From DASRAJ01 sp039920305 (lineage in GTDB: Bacteria > Bacteroidota > Bacteroidia > Chitinophagales > UBA10324): a stretch of DNA of 12,760 nt. The stretch covers positions 1 to 12,760 of the forward strand of contig JBDSEA010000190.1 in assembly GCA_039920305.1 (NCBI GenBank), read 5' to 3'. The first letter of the stretch is position 1; the number at the start of each line of letters is the position of its first letter. A program made the position numbers and the translations under genes. Below the pieces are notes generated by a model. That model was not told the origin of the DNA. It saw nothing but the letters and a program-made list of their open reading frames with translations, and did no database searches. Shown here in pieces: positions 6,697 to 12,760 of this stretch.

Positions 6697-8457
6697 TCAT
6701 TGAATGTGGAGAGTTTTAGGAATTCCCATGGGTATAGCGGCAATTAATCTTTTGGTAAAATCAGAAGCAGGATGATTGTAGATTTCATCTGCAGGTCCGA
6801 GCTCTTCAATTTTTCCATTATTCATAACCACCATTCGGTCACTCATGAATTTCACTACTGAAAGATCATGCGAAATAAAAATATAAGTTAACTGAAACTC
6901 ATCCCTAAGTTTCATTAGCAGGTTTAGTACCTGCGCCTGCACACTTACATCAAGAGCTGAAACACATTCATCACACACAATGAATTTCGGATCCAGGGAC
7001 AGTACCCTGGCAATGCAGATTCGCTGGCGCTCCCCTCCGGAAAACTCATGAGGGAAGCGATTGAATGAATTCACGGGCATACCTACCTTTTCAAGCAGCT
7101 CCATGGCTTTTTCACTTCGCACCTTATCATTGGCGTGAAGCATATGAATTTTCATAGGTTCCATAATGGCATACCCAACGGTAAGCCGGGGGTTCAGTGA
7201 TGAATATGGATCCTGAAAAATGATCTGGATATCACGTCGCACTTTCCGAAAGGATTCATTTGAAAGAGCCATCAGATCCTTTCCCAGAAAATTTATTTCA
7301 CCCTTCACGGGTTCGATGAGCCGGAGTATAGCTCTTCCAAGAGTTGTTTTTCCGCAACCTGATTCCCCCACCAATCCCAGCGTCTCCCCTTCCCTTACAT
7401 CCAGTGAAACATCGTCAACAGCTTTTATTATTTCAATAGGATTTCCAAAAAAGGATTTCCTATTAACAAAGTTGACACACAGATGATCAACGGTAAGCAT
7501 GGCGGATCGCCGCTGCAGCTTTTCATAATGCGATTTTGTTTCGGCCGCGGAAATCATATTTGACATCATTATGTGTTGCGGATATGCTTTATTTTCAACC
7601 AGCACTCCATTTTCTTCTTTCATAAAATCACTGATAACGGGAAGGCGCCTCATCCTTTGATCAAGTGGCGGACGACATAATAACAATCCCCTCGTATAAG
7701 GGTGTTCTGGCTTTAAAAAAATCTGCGACGGCATGCCCTGTTCCACAATGCTGCCATTATACATCACAAGTATCCGGTCGGCAATCTCTGCAACTACAGC
7801 AAGATCATGGGTGATAAATATCATGGCCATGTTATATTTAATTTGAAGTTCTTTCATCAGCTCAAGAATGCGGGCCTGCACGGTTACATCCAATGCTGTA
7901 GTGGGCTCATCGGCTATAAGAACGGAGGGATTGCAGCTCATTGCCATTGCAATCATGACGCGCTGTTTTTGTCCGCCACTGAGCTGATGCGGATAAGAAC
8001 GATAGATTCGTACAGGATCAGGCATTCTAACATCTTCAAATAATCTCAGGGTATGGTCGCGCGCATCATTCCTGCTCAATTTCAAATGGAGGCGAATGGC
8101 TTCAGCAATCTGGCTGCCACATGTCAGGACAGGATTCAGTGAAGTCATCGGTTCCTGAAATATCATGGAAATTTCCTTTCCCCGGTAATTCCGAATTTGC
8201 TCCGCTGGAAGTGATAACAGATCAACAGAATTTTTGTTATGCCTGAAAATTATTTCACCTGATTTAATTTTTCCGGGGGGTGGCACAAGTCGCATGATTG
8301 ACAGTGCAGTAAGTGATTTTCCTGAACCTGATTCACCCACAATACCAACTGTTTCACCGGGGTTAATTGCGAAGCTTATTTTGTCAACAGCCCTTACTAG
8401 CCGGTGATCAGCATCAAAGTGTATACTAAGGTTTTTGATTTCAAGAATAGGCGTCAC
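6697..8457 (-). CDS. Fused two-domain ATPase of an oligopeptide/dipeptide-type ABC importer
   Basis: The protein has 586 residues and holds two complete ATP-binding domains in the order DppD-like then DppF-like, as in YejF and GsiA. Domain 1 has Walker A GESGSGKS (41-48), Q-loop Gln101, signature LSGGQKQR (159-166), Walker B VLIADE (179-184) and switch His217. The oligopeptide-type tail EHPYTRGLL follows at 251-259. Domain 2 has Walker A GESGCGKT (364-371), Q-loop Gln415, signature FSGGERQR (472-479), Walker B FIVCDE (492-497) and His530. After the catalytic Glu497 the usual Pro is Cys498 (DECVSALD). The protein should power uptake of peptides or similar small solutes at the inner membrane. 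The permeases and substrate-binding protein must be encoded elsewhere, since none is in the window. The start is a GTG: an in-frame stop lies only about 15 bases upstream, so no earlier ATG is possible. The gene is divergent from gnd. Confidence 0.93.
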   Translation of the reverse strand: MTPILEIKNLSIHFDADHRLVRAVDKISFAINPGETVGIVGESGSGKSLTALSIMRLVPPPGKIKSGEIIFRHNKNSVDLLSLPAEQIRNYRGKEISMIFQEPMTSLNPVLTCGSQIAEAIRLHLKLSRNDARDHTLRLFEDVRMPDPVRIYRSYPHQLSGGQKQRVMIAMAMSCNPSVLIADEPTTALDVTVQARILELMKELQIKYNMAMIFITHDLAVVAEIADRILVMYNGSIVEQGMPSQIFLKPEHPYTRGLLLCRPPLDQRMRRLPVISDFMKEENGVLVENKAYPQHIMMSNMISAAETKSHYEKLQRRSAMLTVDHLCVNFVNRKSFFGNPIEIIKAVDDVSLDVREGETLGLVGESGCGKTTLGRAILRLIEPVKGEINFLGKDLMALSNESFRKVRRDIQIIFQDPYSSLNPRLTVGYAIMEPMKIHMLHANDKVRSEKAMELLEKVGMPVNSFNRFPHEFSGGERQRICIARVLSLDPKFIVCDECVSALDVSVQAQVLNLLMKLRDEFQLTYIFISHDLSVVKFMSDRMVVMNNGKIEELGPADEIYNHPASDFTKRLIAAIPMGIPKTLHIQ

Positions 8458-8551
8458 TTCAATAAATTTTCACTTTAAAAATAGAGATTAGCATTTTATA
8501 GATCATCAAGGTATATGAATGATTATTAAATATCACCCGCTGAATTATTAC

Positions 8552-8556
8552 AGGAG
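8552..8556 (+). promoter_or_regulatory. Shine-Dalgarno site for gnd
   Basis: AGGAG lies eight bases before the ATG at 8565. It is one of the few clear Shine-Dalgarno matches in the window and supports the longer N-terminus of Gnd over the ATG at 8619. Confidence 0.6.
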
Positions 8557-8564
8557 AATCTATT

Positions 8565-10031
8565 ATGCGGATGCAGTTAAATAATTTTCAAAGACCTTCG
8601 GCAAATGAATTTTTAATAATGGAAGAATCAACGTTTGACTTCGGAATGATTGGTCTGGGTGTGATGGGCAGGAATCTTCTGCTCAATATTGCAGATCACG
8701 GTTTCAGCATCGCGGGATTGGATACCAGTGAAGAAAAGGTGAGCATATTAAAAAATGAAGCAACCGGAAAAAAGGTTGATGGCACTACGGAAATGCAAAC
8801 TTTTATTCACCTGCTTAAGGAACCTGTTAAAATAATGCTTCTTGTTCCTGCCGGCAATACTGTTGATGCAGTAATAAAAAATGCCATGCCCTTCCTGAAA
8901 AAGGGTGATGTAATTATTGATGGCGGCAATTCTCATTTTACCGATACTGATCGCCGTATTTCACAACTCGAAGCGGCAGGAATCCAATTCATGGGGGTAG
9001 GCATTTCAGGAGGTGAAGAAGGCGCGCGCCGCGGACCAAGTATTATGCCGGGCGGAACTACCGAAGGATATGAAAGACTAAGGCCAATATTTGAAGCCAT
9101 TGCTGCGAGGGTGAATGATATCCCCTGCGTAACACACATCGGGAAAGGTTCTTCTGGTCATTACACCAAAATGGTTCACAACGGCATCGAGTACGGACTG
9201 ATGCAAATGATAAGTGAAACATTTGATATAATGAAGCGCGGATTAAAATTGAGTAATGAACAGATTGGCGATGAGTTTGAGGCATGGAATAAGGGAGAAT
9301 TGCAATCCTTCCTAATTGAAATTACTGCAAAAATCTTTAGGGTAATGGATGAATTTACACCCGATACTTTTTTGCTTGATCATATTCTTGATACGGCTCA
9401 GCAAAAGGGTACCGGCATGTGGACATCCCAAAGTGCTATGAGCTTTCACGTTCCTACTCCGGTAATTGACCTTGCCGTTTCAATGCGTGATTTAACAGCT
9501 ATGAAAAATGAAAGGGTAATTGCTTCCGCAAAATTTCCCTTCACAAGGCCACTGGCAATGGAGCATGTACGGCTTGCTTTATCTGATCTTAGAGATGCCG
9601 CATATTTCTCCATGTGCACGATCTATGCCCAGGGGATGCACCTTCTCAAAGTGGCATCAGAAAAAATGGATTATGGAATTGATCCGGAAAGCGTAGCACG
9701 CATCTGGCGCGGAGGGTGCATCATTCGCTCAGTACTGCTCAGGCACATCATGCAGGCCTTTCATCGTAACCCGGGACTCATCAATTTAATTAATGATGAT
9801 TTTATTAGTGCTCAATTAGCAACACGCCGTGCAGCCATTGAAAAAGCAATTTCATTTGCCATTCATATGCAGGTGCCTGTACCTGCATTATGCGCTTCTC
9901 TTGCATACGCAGATGCCTATCGCAGCGAATGGATGCCGGCAAATCTTATACAGGCTCAGCGTGATTTTTTCGGATCCCACACCTATCAGCGCATTGATAA
10001 AGAAGGTATATTTCATACAAACTGGAAATGA
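8565..10031 (+). CDS. gnd: 6-phosphogluconate dehydrogenase, decarboxylating
   Basis: The enzyme oxidises and decarboxylates 6-phosphogluconate to ribulose-5-phosphate in the cytosol, the last step of the oxidative pentose phosphate pathway. The 488-residue length fits the long-chain family. Residues 30-35 form the Rossmann glycine motif (IGLGVMG is 29-35). GGNSHFTDTDRR and SGGEEGARRGPSIMPGG (148-164) are substrate-side motifs, and HYTKMVHNGIEYG holds Lys203, His206, Asn207 and Glu210, the catalytic and substrate residues. DTAQQKGTGMW (276-286) and the C-terminal FFGSHTYQRIDKEG are also typical. At the end of the second strand, where E. coli and mammalian enzymes have Asn-Arg-Ser/Thr contacting the NADP 2'-phosphate, this protein has Asp53-Thr54, which suggests NAD preference. 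The first 18 residues are extra compared with the family; the ATG at 8619 would give the usual N-terminus, but the AGGAG site favours 8565. The stop overlaps the zwf start as ATGA. Confidence 0.95.
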   Translation: MRMQLNNFQRPSANEFLIMEESTFDFGMIGLGVMGRNLLLNIADHGFSIAGLDTSEEKVSILKNEATGKKVDGTTEMQTFIHLLKEPVKIMLLVPAGNTVDAVIKNAMPFLKKGDVIIDGGNSHFTDTDRRISQLEAAGIQFMGVGISGGEEGARRGPSIMPGGTTEGYERLRPIFEAIAARVNDIPCVTHIGKGSSGHYTKMVHNGIEYGLMQMISETFDIMKRGLKLSNEQIGDEFEAWNKGELQSFLIEITAKIFRVMDEFTPDTFLLDHILDTAQQKGTGMWTSQSAMSFHVPTPVIDLAVSMRDLTAMKNERVIASAKFPFTRPLAMEHVRLALSDLRDAAYFSMCTIYAQGMHLLKVASEKMDYGIDPESVARIWRGGCIIRSVLLRHIMQAFHRNPGLINLINDDFISAQLATRRAAIEKAISFAIHMQVPVPALCASLAYADAYRSEWMPANLIQAQRDFFGSHTYQRIDKEGIFHTNWK

Positions 10032-11575
10032 AGACAAAAAAGAAAAAAGTACCGGAAATTTCTTCTGAACCCGGAACGCAATCCTGCATGTTCATCATTT
10101 TTGGAGGAAGTGGTGATCTGAGCCGGCGCAAGCTGATTCCCGCCCTGTATAACCTGTACCTCGACAAATTCCTACCTGCGGATTTTTGTGTTCTTGGCAT
10201 CGGTAATCATCAGGAAAACGATATAAGCTTTCGCCGCCACCTCCTGGAAGGCATAAATAAATTTTCACGCCGGGGTAAAGCAAATCCCAAGGAGTGGGAA
10301 AAATTCTCTTCGGTAATTTATTACGTCAATGGTGATTTCACAAAGAAAGAGCTGTATCATAAAATTGAGGTATTCCAAAAAGAAAAGGCAGAGCAATGGA
10401 AACTCAAGCCTGCGGTGATCTACTATTTTGCTGTTGCACCCATATTCATTGAATTGATTTCCGAAAATCTATGTGCTACCGGGCTTACCCGGGATCGCCT
10501 GCTCACACGGATTGTTGTGGAGAAGCCATTTGGGCATGATCTGGAAAGTGCACGGGAACTCAATGATGACCTAACCCACTGCTTCAAAGAAGAACAGATA
10601 TACCGGATTGATCATTATCTGGGAAAGGAAACAGTTCAGAATATACTGGCTTTCCGTTTTGCCAACGCATTGTTTGAGCCTTTGTGGAACAGGAATTATA
10701 TTGATCATGTCCAGATCACCGTTGCTGAGCAAATTGGCATCGAAAACCGCGGCAGCTATTATGAGCAGGCGGGTGCACTGCGTGATATGATTCAAAATCA
10801 TCTCCTCCAGTTGTTGTCACTCATTGCAATGGAGCCACCCATTTCTTTTACAGCTGATGAAGTAAGAAACAGGAAGGTAGATGTGCTTCATGCTATCCGG
10901 CCTGTTCATAAAGATGAGGTACAAAGAATGAGCGTCCGCGGCCAGTATGGCGAGGGATGGATTGACGGTAAAAAAGTGAAAAGCTACAGGCACGAAAAAA
11001 ATGTGGTGCCGGAATCTTCAACTGAAACATTTGCAGCGCTCAAGCTGCACATTGATAACTGGAGGTGGCAGGATGTGCCTTTCTATCTTAGAACCGGAAA
11101 AAGGATGGGGGAAAACACTTCTTCAATAATGATTCAGTTTCGACCCATTCCACACCAGGCATTTCCATCTGATGCACTGGAAAACTGGCAGCAGAACCGG
11201 CTTATCATCGGGATTCAGCCACAGATGGGAATCACCCTGCGCTTTCAGGCTAAAAGACCCGGATTGAAAATGCTGATCAATGGTGTAGATATGGTTTTCA
11301 ATTATGCTGACGTATATTCTGGTGTACCACCTGAAGCATATGAAACACTGTTGCTCGATGTTATGGAAGGTGATGCCACCCTTTTTATGCGCGCCGACCA
11401 GGTAGAGGCTGCATGGAAAGTTATAGCGCCCGTGATTGAAAGCTGGGAAAATAATCCTTCTCTTAATTTCCCGAACTATGCCTCCAATACATGGGGACCG
11501 GAACTCGCAGAAGCCCTGATCGCCCGCGATGGATATCACTGGTTTGTTTTGCCAAAACAACAAAATGTGCCTTGA
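10028..11575 (+). CDS. zwf: Glucose-6-phosphate 1-dehydrogenase
   Basis: The enzyme oxidises glucose-6-phosphate to 6-phosphogluconolactone, the entry step of the oxidative pentose phosphate pathway. The 515-residue length is normal. Residues 21-31 (MFIIFGGSGDL) form the nucleotide-binding loop. EKPFGHD is at 165-171, the active-site signature RIDHYLGKE at 193-201 (Asp195, His196, Lys200), and the catalytic base His258 sits in QNHLLQ. YLRTGKRM at 353-360 is also conserved. After the second strand (FCVLGIGNHQ), residue 60 is Asn where NADP-using relatives carry an Arg (Arg46 in Leuconostoc mesenteroides). This suggests weak NADP binding and possible NAD use. The start codon overlaps the gnd stop (ATGA), so translation is probably coupled. 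The N-terminal tail (about 1-18) is rich in Lys and looks disordered. Confidence 0.96.
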   Translation: MKTKKKKVPEISSEPGTQSCMFIIFGGSGDLSRRKLIPALYNLYLDKFLPADFCVLGIGNHQENDISFRRHLLEGINKFSRRGKANPKEWEKFSSVIYYVNGDFTKKELYHKIEVFQKEKAEQWKLKPAVIYYFAVAPIFIELISENLCATGLTRDRLLTRIVVEKPFGHDLESARELNDDLTHCFKEEQIYRIDHYLGKETVQNILAFRFANALFEPLWNRNYIDHVQITVAEQIGIENRGSYYEQAGALRDMIQNHLLQLLSLIAMEPPISFTADEVRNRKVDVLHAIRPVHKDEVQRMSVRGQYGEGWIDGKKVKSYRHEKNVVPESSTETFAALKLHIDNWRWQDVPFYLRTGKRMGENTSSIMIQFRPIPHQAFPSDALENWQQNRLIIGIQPQMGITLRFQAKRPGLKMLINGVDMVFNYADVYSGVPPEAYETLLLDVMEGDATLFMRADQVEAAWKVIAPVIESWENNPSLNFPNYASNTWGPELAEALIARDGYHWFVLPKQQNVP

Positions 11576-11614
11576 AAATCACTACGTTTCAGTCACCCGT
11601 TTTTACCAGTTTAA

Positions 11615-12337
11615 ATGATTCGAATCTATAATGATCTCACCCTGCTCAGCCGGGCTGCTGCTCAGCTGATATGCGATGCATCAGAAATGAATATCGGATT
11701 GAAAGGCGAGTTTTCGATCGTTCTTTCCGGAGGTGAAACCCCCCGGGTGGTTTATGAGTTGCTTGCATCTGCAGAATACAGATTTAAAATCGACTGGAAG
11801 CATGTAATCATTTTTTTTGGTGATGAGCGATACGTACCTCCTTCTGACAACAGAAGTAACTTCAAAATGGCCTTTGACACTTTGCTTAAACATGTTCCGG
11901 TGGCGCACCGGAATGTTTTTCCCATCCCGACTGATTCAACGCCTGAAGAAAATTCTGACGGGTACGAAGAAATACTGAAGGAGAAATTTTCCGGCTTGTT
12001 TCCTGAATTTGATCTGGTCCTTTTAGGCCTCGGGACCGATGGGCATACCGCATCACTTTTTCCATACACCGGTATTCTGAATGAAAAGAAAAAATGGGTG
12101 AGTGCAGTATTCGTTGACCAGCAAAAAGAATTTCGAATCACACTTACGGCATCTGCTATTAATTCTGCAAAGCAGGTTGTATTTTTAGTTGCAGGAAAGA
12201 GTAAAGCTGAGATTCTAAGGCAGGTGCTGGAGGGTAAAAAAAATACACAGTTGCTTCCTGCACAGCTGATCACCCCCTGCCACGGCGGACCAATCTGGAT
12301 GGTTGACCGCGCTTCAGCTGAATATCTTCTAATCTGA
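11615..12337 (+). CDS. pgl: 6-phosphogluconolactonase, DevB/SOL type
   Basis: The enzyme hydrolyses 6-phosphoglucono-lactone to 6-phosphogluconate, linking the reactions of Zwf and Gnd. The protein has 240 residues, usual for this family, which is related to glucosamine-6-phosphate isomerase. Visible motifs are the phosphate-binding SGGETP (38-43), GDERYVP (69-75) and GLGTDGHTASLFP (138-150), which holds the conserved Asp and His of the active site. Later RITLT and the Lys of AGKSKAE fit the family. It starts 39 bp after the zwf stop on the same strand, so it is probably the third gene of the gnd-zwf-pgl operon. I see no Shine-Dalgarno site and no clear terminator after it. Confidence 0.94.
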   Translation: MIRIYNDLTLLSRAAAQLICDASEMNIGLKGEFSIVLSGGETPRVVYELLASAEYRFKIDWKHVIIFFGDERYVPPSDNRSNFKMAFDTLLKHVPVAHRNVFPIPTDSTPEENSDGYEEILKEKFSGLFPEFDLVLLGLGTDGHTASLFPYTGILNEKKKWVSAVFVDQQKEFRITLTASAINSAKQVVFLVAGKSKAEILRQVLEGKKNTQLLPAQLITPCHGGPIWMVDRASAEYLLI

Positions 12338-12391
12338 GTTGATTTTTAATCCTGTTGCAATAGCTGTAAATCCGATTCACCTTCAACATAT

Positions 12392-12399
12392 TAATTTTG
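12392..12399 (+). promoter_or_regulatory. Candidate Bacteroidota -7 element before the last gene
   Basis: TAATTTTG matches the Bacteroidota -7 consensus TAnnTTTG exactly and lies 34 bases before the ATG at 12434, a sensible leader length. No TTTG is found at the normal -33 spacing. It could give the last gene its own promoter, separate from the pentose phosphate operon. Confidence 0.35.
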
Positions 12400-12433
12400 A
12401 AACATCAATTCAAACACCAATAAATTTTTCTAA

Positions 12434-12760
12434 ATGAATGACGGACAACCTAATCTGAATCAGCCACATAATAATAACCGAACGATATTCTACATTTTCC
12501 TGCTGCTGATCTTGTTCGGGATAAATATCTATCTCTATATTAAATACAACCAGAGAAATAATGAGACACAAAAGCTAACTGAGCAAGTGCAGAGTGATAG
12601 TGTTCAGTATACCGATCTCAACTTGAAATACCAGGAGGCACTTGTAAATATTGAGTCATATAAAGGGCAAAATGGCCAGCTCGACAGCATTATTGCAGTC
12701 AAGGAAAAAACATTAATGGATATAAAGAACAACTATACTTTATTGCAGAAAAAAGGCATG
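12434..12760 (+). CDS. Partial membrane-anchored, coiled-coil-like protein
   Basis: An ATG at 12434 opens a frame of 109 codons that runs off the right edge with no stop. The first 16 residues are polar and Asn-rich (MNDGQPNLNQPHNNNR). A single hydrophobic helix follows at about 17-36 (TIFYIFLLLILFGINIYLYI). The rest (about 38-109) is highly charged and polar, rich in Gln, Glu, Lys and Asn with few prolines, and spaced like an alpha-helical coiled coil. With a short N-terminal side and a long helical part, it is probably an inner-membrane protein with its coiled coil in the periplasm. I do not recognise the family and the C-terminal domain is missing. It begins 96 bp after pgl, so it may have its own promoter. 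Confidence 0.7.
   Translation, partial: MNDGQPNLNQPHNNNRTIFYIFLLLILFGINIYLYIKYNQRNNETQKLTEQVQSDSVQYTDLNLKYQEALVNIESYKGQNGQLDSIIAVKEKTLMDIKNNYTLLQKKGM

Noticed and set aside
11752..12273. A 173-codon minus-strand frame opposite pgl, and a 146-codon one opposite zwf (11123-11563).
   Set aside because: Both lie opposite well-recognised enzymes and show no motifs of their own.
1..12760. Possible defence system, mobile element, CRISPR array or prophage.
   Set aside because: No transposase, integrase, Cas, nuclease or reverse transcriptase pattern, no regularly spaced repeats and no terminal inverted repeats were seen.

Overview
The window looks like a piece of a Bacteroidota chromosome, probably from an environmental, Chitinophaga- or Saprospira-like lineage. 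Two large secreted proteins end in type IX secretion (T9SS) type A sorting domains. One of them also carries an SprB-type repeat. A few upstream regions hold the Bacteroidota -7 promoter motif TAnnTTTG, and most starts lack a strong Shine-Dalgarno site. The DNA is moderately AT-rich. I see no tRNA, rRNA, CRISPR array, insertion sequence or phage gene.

Left part (1-5300). The window opens inside a minus-strand lipoprotein gene, of which only the first 48 codons are present. Next comes a small plus-strand TfoX N-terminal-like gene whose frame breaks at a run of six A. A plus-strand secreted T9SS protein of unknown function follows. Convergent to it on the minus strand is a large modular T9SS-exported sulfatase (Ig-like domains, sulfatase, SprB repeat, P-domain, sorting domain). 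Upstream of the sulfatase, on the same strand, lies a three-helix membrane protein with two CxxC pairs.

Middle part (5300-8560). A gap of about 700 bp has no convincing gene. It is followed by a glycine-zipper general-stress protein with a very clear intrinsic terminator, then by a minus-strand fused two-ATPase subunit of an oligopeptide/dipeptide-type ABC importer. No permease or binding protein is visible beside it.

Right part (8565-12760). A complete oxidative pentose phosphate operon, gnd-zwf-pgl, runs on the plus strand. gnd and zwf overlap by ATGA, and pgl follows after 39 bp. Zwf oxidises glucose-6-phosphate, Pgl hydrolyses the lactone, and Gnd decarboxylates 6-phosphogluconate to ribulose-5-phosphate. 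In both dehydrogenases the position that normally carries the arginine gripping the NADP 2'-phosphate has another residue (Asp-Thr in Gnd, Asn in Zwf), so this operon may be NAD-linked. The window closes in the N-terminus of a membrane-anchored, coiled-coil-like protein.

I did not find a clearly new multi-gene system. The most notable points are the predicted cofactor switch shared by Gnd and Zwf, the frameshifted TfoX-like gene and the domain composition of the secreted sulfatase.
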